Shown in pieces: positions 31,558 to 41,572 of a DNA stretch of 64,000 nucleotides (positions are counted from its first letter, which is position 1; every line of letters starts with the position of its first letter). This DNA comes from Passalora sequoiae (taxonomy: Eukaryota; Ascomycota; Dothideomycetes; Mycosphaerellales; Mycosphaerellaceae): contig WSQC01000032.1 of the NCBI GenBank assembly GCA_013248845.1, positions 248,001 through 312,000 on the forward strand, given 5' to 3'. A program made the translations under genes and the position numbers. The notes beneath the pieces were generated by a model that ran no database searches, was not told where the DNA came from, and was given only the letters and a program-made list of their open reading frames with translations.

Positions 31558-32368
31558 AGTGATATGTTCGAGGTTCGCTTTCCTGCCGTGTCGCCGCGCA
31601 CCAGCTCGAGAAGACACGTGAGACAGTCGAGATGGGCGAATGATACGATCAGCAAGATTTGGTCGTTGTGTGATTCGTTGTTGACCACGCTACACTTTCG
31701 TCTCGCACATATATGTAGCTTTGAGATGCTTCACTGATTAGTCGTTACTCTCGCGGGTTGGCCTCTGCTCAACGCACAGAGGCGCGCTTTATCTCTATGA
31801 TCACATGCAATCGTTCGACGGCGTCAGGCGTTGAAACACATGCAGATCAAGTCCATTAGCCACCAAGAGGTAGTACTAAGTGGTGGATGGCACCGACTGG
31901 GTGCTTCGGATCCGCTTCGGCAGAATCGGCAGGCCGAAGCCGAGAGACAAGGGATCGCGCGGCTCTGCTATGCACTCCAGAGCTCAAGGTATAATACTAA
32001 CAATGGAGAGTCGTCCGTCATCGCTATGCTTCGAATGCCCCCATCTGAGCCTCCTATTCTCAACATTCACAACGTGTGTCTTTGCACGTGGCGTGCGGTC
32101 GATCATGGGCCCAGCTCTACGCAGGCCTTCATGCTAGTAGCGAAATCAGACTACTACGCATAATGCATGCTCAAAAGAGCAATCGGGACGCGATGATACA
32201 ATGGTAACTTGTCGTCTGTAATCTTAAAGATGCTCAAAGATGCTGCACTGCCATGTCATAAGTCTCGGCGGCCTGTCGGGGAGAGAAATAGCGACTTCGC
32301 GCTTATCGATGGTTCAGATGTACTTGGAGTGCTGAACCTCTCTCCCCAAAACTATCATCATCATCAAC
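31558..32368. other. Intergenic region
   Basis: About 800 bp downstream of the HET gene. No supported gene or repeat was found. Confidence 0.4.
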
Positions 32369-32715
32369 CGCATACTACACTCTGTCCGCTGGAATTGCCG
32401 GTATGCTCTCCGTCAGATGCGTCTCCGCGATATTGAAACCCCCTATTGGATCAATTTACTCTGTATCGACCAGTATAACGCTTCTGAGAAAGCAGACCAA
32501 GTCCGACCGATAGGTCTCATCTATCCGCAGGCGGGCAACGTGGCTGCTCCTTGTGAGAACCTTGCGAAGACCACGATCTGTTCTCCGGAGTCTACAATCT
32601 CATCATCGACGGAGAAACCTGGATTCCCAAAGGATTCATGCCGGATTTCCTGGCACATGCATACATCATCTTCAACCCATGCGACCAATTTCTTTGGCCT
32701 ATTAGCTCTAGCTGA
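32369..32715 (+). pseudogene. Degraded HET-domain fragment
   Basis: The frame from 32369 reads YALRQMRLRD, then YWINLLCIDQYN, then EKADQV and GLIYPQA. This matches the HET signature in which a W-I-x-x-x-C-I-x-Q block is followed by E-(K/R)-x-x-Q-V and an I-Y-x-x-A block. Near 32560 the sense passes to another frame (32569-32715), which ends in a stop. There is no start codon or N-terminal YEALSYxWG block upstream. I read this as a relic of a second HET gene, perhaps a duplicate of the intact neighbour. Confidence 0.55.
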
Positions 32716-33484
32716 CTCGACAGAAAGTGATACGATCACTGCGGTTTACCGGATGCCCAAATGCCCCATTCTGGATCTTCTGCTCGAGGTAGCCGCAATC
32801 GTGCCTGACACAAGATCCTCTCGCTACGAAGCTATGAGCACTCGTGACTATACCAGAACGCATTTCAATCCGTTAAGTTCCGGGCTCGATCATGGCCCAG
32901 TCGGGGCTCTCTTCTCCGGATTCGTACCATTGTGTCGTGAGGTCTGCTCAGACATTGTTCTGCTATTCGGTCAGTATTGTCTCGGTCCGGAGATTTCTTT
33001 CGAGGATCAAGCCAGAGTGCGACAGAATTCTTGGGCGTCGAGCTGTTAGTGCGAGTATCGCAACGGGATGGTCGATGAACGGGCAGATCTTCTGGATGGG
33101 ACCTGCCCTGTTTAGTTTTTCGATAGAGCTCCGTGCGAGATCATCTTTCGTTGTCTACTGAATTCCTTTTTCGCGATTTCGTCGAGAGAGAATTCACAGC
33201 ATCTACGTCGGGATCTTCTGACGAGACGTTCTTGTTGCAAAATGCACATATGATGGACCTTGTGTTGTAAGTTTGCGCGACCTACCACAAAGCCAGACAT
33301 GATAACGGGGAGAATCCAAGGTGGACAGAGGATGAAGTGGCAGCCGTGCTTCAGTCATAGCCCGGTAGAGTACATATACTCTTCGTCTCCCACAGTATCA
33401 CCGCACCTAATCCAAACCCTCCTTCCTCATCCACCATCTCAAACCGCAGTAGCAGCAGCAATCACCCCAATCAAACACTCCTCA
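32716..33484. other. Intergenic region
   Basis: About 770 bp between the HET relic and the small secreted protein gene. Nothing further is supported. Confidence 0.4.
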
Positions 33485-33912
33485 TCACGCTATCTTCCCC
33501 GTCCTCTGACACCCATACTTATCCGTAAGCCCAAACGTAATAGTCGCCGTAGCGTCCGGCCACCCATAATACTGCTCGAGCTTAAGGTCCAACTTCTCTA
33601 CATAATTCCCATGCACGCACTGACATATGGCGCCGAATCCCGAGACGAGATTTTTGGGCCCCGCGTGGTCGTAAGCTTCTTTGTAGAGGGCCCACCCGCC
33701 GATTTCTTTGCATTTGTTTTTGACCCAGAGGTGCAGCTTTTCTGCGTCGCAGTATGCGGGGTCCGAGCAGCCTACGTGGATGTAGCCTGGTTTGTTGCCT
33801 TTTCGCTTCGCTGTGGCGAGGGTGAGGAGAGGGAGGAGGGTTAGGGTGGTGAGTTCTGGACGGAGGTTGGTTAGTGTATGATGTCGAGAGGCAGGGCAGA
33901 GAACGCACTCAT
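33485..33912 (-). CDS. Small cysteine-rich secreted protein (effector candidate)
   Basis: The model is ATG plus one base (33909-33912), a 53-bp intron with GTGCGT donor, CTAAC branch site and CCAG acceptor (33856-33908), then exon 2 (33485-33855), giving 124 residues. The joined start reads MKLTTLTLLPLLTLATA, a classic signal peptide with lysine, a leucine-rich core and an Ala-x-Ala end. The mature part has six cysteines (GCSD, AYC, KNKC, ICQC, YGC), enough for three disulfides, and short conserved-looking blocks such as LHLWVKNKCKEIGGWALY and GYIHVGC. No named domain is recognised. Length, signal peptide and cysteine content fit apoplastic effectors or small secreted proteins. Its place in a gene-poor, HET-rich stretch adds weight. 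Activity is unknown. Confidence 0.72.
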
Positions 33913-35143
33913 GGTAGTTTTTGACTAGGAGAATAGGACTTGTTTTCGCAAGCTATTGAACTGTTGGAGAATGGGGTCCTCAGGGCCAGCTGTCCATCTA
34001 GTACTGCAGAATATAGCGTGTCGGAAAATTTCATAGCTATAGCATGACTTAGCTGGCCAAATACGATAGTGACGCTACGTCACGACTGGGAAGTGCGGCC
34101 ACTTGGCCCCGTACATCAGCCATAGCGAGTCTGCGTTCATGTTGTTCGCCGATGCGTCACCACAAATGGACAGAAGCGAGCCGACTTGTTGCGAGAAGAG
34201 AGACATGTCGGCGACATAACATTGGGTGGCACCATCTCTATGCCGAAGCTATGCATCATTCCGCCGGATAGCCCAATTTATGTTTGTCTCGCATCGAATT
34301 TTTGAATGAGATCTCTTTGGCTTCAGTCACGGTTCGTCTCAATGGGATGCCATTGAAAGGATGCTCTGGTCCTAACTCCCGGGGTCTCTCTTCGAAGTCG
34401 GGTCACATCGTGGGGAGCATGGCGTCTCCGTTGCAATAATCAGCTCTTGCGCTAGGTACAAGTCTTGTCTAATAGCACGAAATGCTGCAGTGCGTAGATC
34501 ATATCTGTCCTATGCAGCTCGATGACTTTGATGTCCAGTGACTTCTTAGCGGCATGGAAGCAGTGATGGAAGATGCCATGCTCGGCTAAGCAGTTTTCCT
34601 TGACTTGACAGGTGTGAAAACGGATCAGACGTGTTTCGTTTACACGGTGACATAGTGCAAGTGTAATGTGGCCTGCTGCTCATCAGAAATGCTTTGAGAC
34701 CTTGTGTTATGTTCATCGCGTCGAAGTGGTCGACGGTCGCTACGTACCTCGTATTTCTCGGACCGGCGGCCCGTAAAGTTCTGGTATCCTTAGGCATCAA
34801 TGGTTCTGTTTGCGTCGTCACGCGCGTGAACCGCGAAGCCTGTGACATTTCGGACCGTTCGTAGAGCGCCTGGGCCATGTCGCATCGAGTGAGTAGTGGA
34901 ACAAGTAGGCTATGCCGTATGTGTTGCGAGCCAGGTCGACTTCATGATCATGGCTTTATATTGCGCATGGCTGTCTATACTGCAGCTCTGTGATTTCCGT
35001 CGCTAAGAGATACGAGACCATGGTGTTCTAACCATCCTTCCAACGTGACAAACGGAAACCTCTCCCAGCTATGGTATGTCATCAAAAAGCAGTCCTGTCC
35101 AACGCCTTGCTTTAGTCGGACATGAGCAAAAGCCTTTCAACAC
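33913..35143. other. Gene-poor interval
   Basis: About 1.2 kb upstream of the secreted protein gene. A 110-codon ATG-started frame on the minus strand (34546-34878) is the only open stretch. It has no recognisable domain and is not called. Confidence 0.45.
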
Positions 35144-38100
35144 CTATTCCCTCAATTGCGACCTCAACCCAACGTTCTCCCGCTTCAATCGACTCGTCTC
35201 TCGCCTGAGCTTGGCAGCTTCATCCTGACTCTCCTTGAGCTGCTTCTTCAGCTCTTCCACGCCCTCACCGCTCCGAACAGCTCGCGTGACCCTGCTCAGC
35301 TCTTCGTTGAACCGTGCGTACAGAGCCTCATTCTCGGCATTGGCTTCGCGATACAGCTCGTCGAGCTTCCTGCACTTTGTCTCCGAGACACTGAGAGATG
35401 TAGCAAGATCGCTCTGTATCTTCTGGATCTGCCCATTCAGATCATCGACCTGCTTGGGCAACCAACCTTCCATTCTGAGGACGCGTTGTACCAGGTCCAT
35501 GTTGCTTGGCTGTGGGAGAGAACCACGCGCGCCAATGGTGCTGCTCTTCAAGCTGGCGCGGACAGGCGATGTCTTGGCTGTGTATGAAGTCAGCTCATCT
35601 CCTATCTTGCTAAGCTCGTCCTGTAACGAGTTCTGCGCCGCTAATATCGAGCTTTGCTCGTTCTGTAGCCGCTCACGAAGTTTCTGTGGCGACTGCATAC
35701 GCAACTTTCGTGGCGAATGTGTGGTTGGAGTACTAGCATCTGTGTGACTCCTGTTCCGTGTCGTGGTTTTATCAGCAGGAGGTGATGGCTTCTTCACAAT
35801 GTTGCCTGCACCTGGTCGTTCTGACAACCCATTACGCATGGGCGTCACAGGAGCTGGCTTCTGCACTGCGCTCGGCTTCGGCACTAGACTCGGTATGTTC
35901 GAAGTCGGCCGTGCTGAAGTAATAATCACCTCATCCAATGCACCACCACTTGTCTTCGGCCTAACGTGGTCCGCATTGCCACCACTAGTTTTTGGCCGAG
36001 GCATTGCATCAGGTTGTACCAATGCCCGTGACGGCCCAGGTGACAATTCTCTTCTGAAAGACGACGGCAACCTAGACCGTGGAGATACAAGTCCTTGGCT
36101 GGTGAAACGACCATTGCCAATTCTCGAAGAGGGCGTAGACGGAGGCGGTGATCTTACCCCATGCCTGTCCGTAGTGTCAGTCTTGCTGTGAGGAAGGTGA
36201 GGCCGCTGTGTGGAGCTACGATGTGGTGAAGCTTCATGAGTCGATAACTCGGGTGAAAAGGGTATCTCTTGTAGAGTATCGTCCAGACTGTGCAGGTCCG
36301 ACAACGAGCTACGTCGCTTCTTCCTGGGTGGCCCAGTAGGTATGAAGCTCGGATGCTCTCCAATGGTGGAGAGTCCAAGATTATGGCTGGAGGGTTCACG
36401 CCCAAGCGCAGGCATAGATGGTGTCTCGTGAAAGCCATGGGCCTTGGTGCTTTCTTGCAACAAAGCACGACCTCCAAGTCCGCGGCCTTCATCGATCGAC
36501 TGCGACCGACCCAGTGAACCTTTTGAGAGACTACCATGGGGACTTGCATCCGCGCGACTTGTCTTGCTAAGCGATCTCCAGACTGATGCAACCTTAGACT
36601 CCTGTTCCGACTTGCTATTCTCTCGCGACAGTGTGCTGAAGCCGAACTTTCTGCGCAGGGAAGACGTATTACTGGTCAGCGATGATGAATTGAGCGAACG
36701 GGGCCGCTTGTGAGAATTTACAGATCCAGTATTGTGGTATCTCTCTTCCACTGGCTCACCAAAGTATGTATCAGTGTCCTCCACGAATCGATCCATGAGT
36801 GCAATATAGTCGTGAGGGTTGCCTTCTGTGATCAATACTTCGGAGAAACAAGCGGTCAAAGTACCTCGATCGCCATCATTGCCAGTACCGTCAAGCAAGT
36901 CTGCCAATAGCTTCATGACGGCCTTGAAGGCACGCTGATTTTGAGGCGCTAACTTGGCCAAACTGGATTTAAAGTGTTCGTCAAAATCGCGTGGAAACAG
37001 GCTTTCGGCCTTAGCTTGTATGTCCTGTATGATTGGGGTGGGCATGACCGGGCCGACACTATCCTTCCAAGCAATATTGAGGAATTTCTCGAAGGCTGCG
37101 AAGAGCACGTCCAGCGGTGCTTGTGCGGCCAAAACCATCATGTTCGGGTCTTCGAGCAGGCTGTTGTACAACTCGTTGACAAGTAGCTCATCCGCCACGA
37201 CACGATTTCTCAGGTTCTTGCCCACAATGTTGCCTTTCCGAGCCTGAAGCGCAAGGATGTACGCAGACAAGGTGTCTTCCAGCTTCCTCATCTGCGGACC
37301 GGATTGTTCGGACGAACTGGAGGAGAACGACGTCGATACTGTTTGGTCCCGTGAGTCTGGTCGCGACTCACGGCTCGGCGGCTTCTGGGACACATAAGAG
37401 AAGGAGCTCTGAGCTGAGAGTGAAGGAAGATCCTTTGACTCTTTTCGCAGAAGATTCCGTGGCTCCTCTCCTGGTCCAACGCTAGACAGAAAACTTGAGA
37501 GAAGCTTCTTGGGCGACTTAGGTCGATGCAGCGGTTCTCGAGGTGCAAGTTGGTACCTGATCTCGTCTCCCTCTTTTGGAGCGGCCTGCATCTGCAGAGA
37601 ACGCAGTATGTCGAGGTTTTTGGACAGCAAGCATGCAGTCATAGCTTCTTGATCAATAGAGAGGCGAGAACTCATCAAGGTAGCAATCTTGCGGCGTATG
37701 GCGGGAACAAGATCTAGTACCTCGATATGCTCACGACCTATGCTGCCGTCCATCGAGTCAATAGACAAGCGCCAGAGACCTTCCCGGCCGGGTACGAGGT
37801 TTAGCACTGTACGAATGCCATATTGACCTGCTTTGGGCTTTTCTTCGTGGCGGTCAATATCGACCATGATTCGGACAGCTGCATTGCCCCTTCTGGTATC
37901 AACGTGGTCTCGATTTGCATTGTCGAAGATTGCCCCAAAGAGCCCCAGGCTGTCCGAGGCCGGATCTGTTGCCCGGAACTCCCACTTCGATGATTCACGC
38001 TCATGTTCAGAGAATCGACTTTCGACCCTCGCTTTACACACTTCTTCGATGAAGCGCGAGACTCTGCCCTCATACTGCCCCTCAAGTCGCACGATCTTGC

Positions 38101-39871
38101 ACGAGTCGAGAATTGGGTCTCTTGCTCCAAGAGCGCCCATGGCGAGCTCAAAGAAAGTCATGAGTTGCAACGTCTGGCCTTCGTGTCCTGCAGTGCATTG
38201 TACAGTATCCAGCTGCAGTCTGCGAATAAAGTGTAGATCACCGGCCGTGTCGGGGAGACTATCAACGGATCGTGATGGAAGTGAGCCACTTTCGAGTTCT
38301 GTCACCAACGTCCTTGCGCTTGTCTTGCAGTTGCCGGACTTTTCTAGCACAACAATGCCGTCCGTGAACAACAGCAAGACTCCGCGAGGTCCATCGCAGC
38401 CTTCAAGAGCATACGGTGGAGACAAGTCGGTATAATCTACTCCAGTGATCAGTCTACCAGATATGTTGATGTCTGCTGGCCATCCAAGAGTGCGTGATCT
38501 CAATCTTTCCACAACAGCAGAGACTTCTGAGCCTTCACTCTCAGCACAAATCTCAGTCACAATGTCGCGTGCCCGCAGCAATGGCTTCAGCGCTGGATGC
38601 CGGGCTGGCAGCTGCTTTGTGATGCTGTCAATATAAAGATTATATCGTGGTAGTCGCTGCACCGGCTCGATAAGTAATGATATCACCTTCTGTTCGCCCG
38701 TCGCCTGAAGCTCATCTGCGGCAGACTCGCCACTTCTCAGTATTGTGCGCAAAGTCTGCGAAGCTTGCGCATGCGATCGAAGATACTCTGAGTAGCACGC
38801 TGCGAACTGTGGAAACCACTCGCAAAGACAGAGTGCGACTTGAGCGAGACCTTGTAAGTCTGACGCAGGTTCCGGGGTTGGATGCGCGGCAGTCACGTCG
38901 ACTTCTTGGGACTTGTCAATATCTTCTTCGGCTGCGACCTCAGTGGTCTCCACTACATTGCGCAGTGCGTGCAGGAAATTAGTGTTGACCTCTACGATAT
39001 TGTTTATGGTTGGTGGGAACACCTCTTCCAGCTGCTGCCGGAGGCCCTCTTCCAAATCAGCCCCAATAGTCGCTGATAGTGCTTGCAGCTCCCCCAGGCG
39101 GCCGACATAGCTCTCTTCAGTGTTCAGAAGTTCAGTCAATTCCTTCCTTGCATTCTCCTTCTGATGCTTGGCGAAAGTTGTACCTCTGCCGATTGCGTTG
39201 GCTTTAGACGGAGCTCTCTTCATCCTGGACGTTGGTAGAAAAGCAACATCGCCGAAGCTCGCGATGAGGTCTGCGTATCGCCCGAATCTCTGCTTCAATA
39301 GTTCATGATCGTCGAGCTCGTCAGGTCCAGCTGAATCGGAACGCTCCGGCAGATCCTTGACAGCACCGTCTGGCAGCACAATGTCCACGTCTAGCCACGG
39401 CAGACGCTGCTCGCTGAATGCCTCAACGACATCTCCAATGACGTCGTCCACATTCTCGATCGCAGTCATGCGCGTAGCCAAAATGGCAATATGATCGTCG
39501 CCGAACAAGGCTCCGGGCGATGGCGTCTTGACCTGCGCGCACCACGTTTTCCGCACACCTTCCGGTAGGTCGGAGAAGTACTTCTTCAAGCCGAAGGCCA
39601 AACCGCGGCAGACTTCATCGCCCTGTTCCTCGCGCGGCAGATTGCTCACTGCTGAGTAGAAGGGCGAATTCGGCGAGACTGATAGTCGCGAATATGAGCC
39701 CAAGCCGGCCGGCGTCAGGACATGGACTTGTATGCGCGAACTCGTGGAGCCAATAGTTGTCGCCGGGCCGTGGAAGACCAAGACGGGAGAATTGCCCAGC
39801 AGCGGATCGGTGGTGTGAAAGAGTGCCAGCTCTCCTGACAGCGCAGGCGGCCCCGGTATTACAGTGGCCAT
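35144..39871 (-). CDS. Rho guanine nucleotide exchange factor, Bud3-like
   Basis: A single exon of 1,575 residues. After an N-terminal domain of about 230 residues comes a DH (Dbl homology) domain, opening ARKELTELLNTEESYVGRL and ending with LIEPVQRLPRYNLYIDS, the DH core that contacts Rho GTPases. A PH-like region follows. A helical segment near residues 870-1030 (LSAYILALQ...LAPQNQRAFKAVMKLLADLL) resembles the fold seen in RhoGAP-type modules, but no catalytic arginine is evident. Then comes a long Ser/Pro/Arg-rich disordered region and a C-terminal coiled coil (last about 110 residues). The overall layout fits fungal Bud3, a GEF acting at septation and bud-site or hyphal septum selection. 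DH is certain; the Bud3 assignment is from memory of family layout. Confidence 0.82.
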   Translation of the reverse strand: MATVIPGPPALSGELALFHTTDPLLGNSPVLVFHGPATTIGSTSSRIQVHVLTPAGLGSYSRLSVSPNSPFYSAVSNLPREEQGDEVCRGLAFGLKKYFSDLPEGVRKTWCAQVKTPSPGALFGDDHIAILATRMTAIENVDDVIGDVVEAFSEQRLPWLDVDIVLPDGAVKDLPERSDSAGPDELDDHELLKQRFGRYADLIASFGDVAFLPTSRMKRAPSKANAIGRGTTFAKHQKENARKELTELLNTEESYVGRLGELQALSATIGADLEEGLRQQLEEVFPPTINNIVEVNTNFLHALRNVVETTEVAAEEDIDKSQEVDVTAAHPTPEPASDLQGLAQVALCLCEWFPQFAACYSEYLRSHAQASQTLRTILRSGESAADELQATGEQKVISLLIEPVQRLPRYNLYIDSITKQLPARHPALKPLLRARDIVTEICAESEGSEVSAVVERLRSRTLGWPADINISGRLITGVDYTDLSPPYALEGCDGPRGVLLLFTDGIVVLEKSGNCKTSARTLVTELESGSLPSRSVDSLPDTAGDLHFIRRLQLDTVQCTAGHEGQTLQLMTFFELAMGALGARDPILDSCKIVRLEGQYEGRVSRFIEEVCKARVESRFSEHERESSKWEFRATDPASDSLGLFGAIFDNANRDHVDTRRGNAAVRIMVDIDRHEEKPKAGQYGIRTVLNLVPGREGLWRLSIDSMDGSIGREHIEVLDLVPAIRRKIATLMSSRLSIDQEAMTACLLSKNLDILRSLQMQAAPKEGDEIRYQLAPREPLHRPKSPKKLLSSFLSSVGPGEEPRNLLRKESKDLPSLSAQSSFSYVSQKPPSRESRPDSRDQTVSTSFSSSSSEQSGPQMRKLEDTLSAYILALQARKGNIVGKNLRNRVVADELLVNELYNSLLEDPNMMVLAAQAPLDVLFAAFEKFLNIAWKDSVGPVMPTPIIQDIQAKAESLFPRDFDEHFKSSLAKLAPQNQRAFKAVMKLLADLLDGTGNDGDRGTLTACFSEVLITEGNPHDYIALMDRFVEDTDTYFGEPVEERYHNTGSVNSHKRPRSLNSSSLTSNTSSLRRKFGFSTLSRENSKSEQESKVASVWRSLSKTSRADASPHGSLSKGSLGRSQSIDEGRGLGGRALLQESTKAHGFHETPSMPALGREPSSHNLGLSTIGEHPSFIPTGPPRKKRRSSLSDLHSLDDTLQEIPFSPELSTHEASPHRSSTQRPHLPHSKTDTTDRHGVRSPPPSTPSSRIGNGRFTSQGLVSPRSRLPSSFRRELSPGPSRALVQPDAMPRPKTSGGNADHVRPKTSGGALDEVIITSARPTSNIPSLVPKPSAVQKPAPVTPMRNGLSERPGAGNIVKKPSPPADKTTTRNRSHTDASTPTTHSPRKLRMQSPQKLRERLQNEQSSILAAQNSLQDELSKIGDELTSYTAKTSPVRASLKSSTIGARGSLPQPSNMDLVQRVLRMEGWLPKQVDDLNGQIQKIQSDLATSLSVSETKCRKLDELYREANAENEALYARFNEELSRVTRAVRSGEGVEELKKQLKESQDEAAKLRRETSRLKRENVGLRSQLRE

Positions 39872-40334
39872 CGGCGGCTCGACGGCTTTCGCGTCTCGTT
39901 CTAGTCCTCTCTCGCGTGCTCTTCTGCTGGGGCTGGTATGTCCAAGCTATTCATCATCTCGTCGCGTCATGAAGGTCGTTGACGGCGGGGCGGTATGGGA
40001 TTAAGGAGCCCGAATCTACGACTCCACTGTAAACAAACACGCCGCACTGGAAGCAAGAAAGGCGTCAAAGTTTGGTGGGCGGCAAGGTCGACCTGGCGCA
40101 GGCACGAGGTACAAAGTGCGACTGCAAACAATGGGAAGTCGCAGGGAACACCTTCCTGCCATATGTGGGTGCACTTCCACGTTGGGCGTCTTGCGACTCG
40201 CGCTAGCAGGGATTCCACAGATACGCGAAGGAAGGAAGGTGGCGCGTTTCACCTCTACCAAAACAGTGTTTTAGAGATAGATGTAGCCATAGACATCAAT
40301 GATCAAACGATTATTACGACAGCACCACATTACC
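39872..40334. promoter_or_regulatory. Divergent promoter between RhoGEF and DCC1
   Basis: This 463-bp region separates the starts of two divergently transcribed core genes. No clear TATA box or repeated element was noted. Confidence 0.5.
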
Positions 40335-41468
40335 ATGTCGACCCAAGATCCGAGTGCCGGTATACCCATCTCCATACTGCCCGAAGGTGGTCTACAACAC
40401 GTACGCTTGCTCGAGCTGCCTCCAGAATTACTCGCCTTGGTCACCTCGGAGACGCCGCCGCTGTGGGTACATATTATAATGATGATGATAATGATGATAT
40501 TATTCAATGCTGTATCAGCTGACACCCGACGCAGACTGCAGCTAAAGTCCGAGGACATCGAAGATGTCACGGGTGATGATGCAAAAGATGCCAATGCAGT
40601 TCTGTGCACCAAGGACAAGACCTACAACATTCGTCAAGTCAACACGTCCAACAGCGTCTATCTCACACGGCACATCGACATCCCGGACGAGTCGGGAGAG
40701 ATGCCGCGCGTAGGCATCCAGGCCTTCTCCAAATGCGATTCGACACTGGAGCTACTTCCCGCCGCCAAGCAATCCGCTGTGCCCTATATCAAGAAGGCGC
40801 TGCCTACTTACGCTTCAACAGGCAACTACGCGTCATCCAAGTCCATATCCCAGGCAGAACTGTTCTCTCACATTCCCTTGAGCGAGGCCGAATGCCAAGA
40901 AGGTTGGACGGACTTGGCATGCTTCGAATCGACGAACCCTGTCGGCAGCTTCATACCAAGTGCCAAAGTCAGGGTCGAGGTGCTGGAGACAGCCCTCACG
41001 GCGGCAACAGCAGAAGGTGCAGACCTCACAGACGCCTTCATTGCGGACGACATCCCGGTCTTCGCACTGGATCTCCGTAACGACTGGCCTGTCGAGCTAT
41101 TGGCAGCTATTTTTACTGCCGTGTCCGTCGCCACGCCGGGTGGCAACCTTGCTATCGACGAACAGAAGTGTATCCGCTTTCTTGGACTAGCTCAGCTCGA
41201 GCTCAGATCTGGAAGCAGAGGCACAGACGTTGCCGGCTTCAAGAGAGCTTGGAGGGACTCTGTGCCGGAAGCGTGGCGAAGCAAGTGTGAACTGAATGTC
41301 ATTGCTGGCGTATATAGCTTGCAAGACAATGGCAGCACCATCACGTATCTAGTCAGCAGCCCGCTCGCCACATCGGCCACGGCCAGCGCGCCCGCTGAGG
41401 GCAAGTCGGCCATCGGAGCGAAGAGAAAGTGGCACGAGAAGTTTGCAGCTCAAAAGAAGAAGACATAA
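40335..41468 (+). CDS. DCC1: Sister chromatid cohesion protein Dcc1 (Ctf18-RFC subunit)
   Basis: Two exons, 40335-40466 and 40542-41468, give 352 residues from MSTQDPSAG. The 75-bp intron (GTACAT donor, CTGAC branch site, GCAG acceptor) is a multiple of three and free of stops, so it can be misread as coding; removing it joins SETPPLW to LKSED and restores the family pattern. Family blocks are LLELPPELL near the start, AVLCTKDKTYNIRQVNTSNSVYL, and a winged-helix-rich C-terminal half (DIPVFALDLRNDWPVELLAAIF). Dcc1 binds Ctf8 and Ctf18 in an alternative clamp loader needed for cohesion and fork stability. The C-terminus ends in a basic KRKWHEKFAAQKKKT tail that may act as a nuclear signal. Confidence 0.88.
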   Translation: MSTQDPSAGIPISILPEGGLQHVRLLELPPELLALVTSETPPLWVHIIMMMIMMILFNAVSADTRRRLQLKSEDIEDVTGDDAKDANAVLCTKDKTYNIRQVNTSNSVYLTRHIDIPDESGEMPRVGIQAFSKCDSTLELLPAAKQSAVPYIKKALPTYASTGNYASSKSISQAELFSHIPLSEAECQEGWTDLACFESTNPVGSFIPSAKVRVEVLETALTAATAEGADLTDAFIADDIPVFALDLRNDWPVELLAAIFTAVSVATPGGNLAIDEQKCIRFLGLAQLELRSGSRGTDVAGFKRAWRDSVPEAWRSKCELNVIAGVYSLQDNGSTITYLVSSPLATSATASAPAEGKSAIGAKRKWHEKFAAQKKKT

Positions 41469-41572
41469 TGGTCCATGCCATGGCATCTGTATGCACTTTC
41501 TGTTACGTCCCAGATCTGTCGTTGTCACATCGTGTCTACCATTCCGTTTCTTGAACTTTCAATTCAGCCCTT

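Noticed and set aside
34546..34878. 110-codon ATG-started frame on the minus strand
   Set aside because: No domain, signal peptide or supporting splice pattern; composition is not distinctive.
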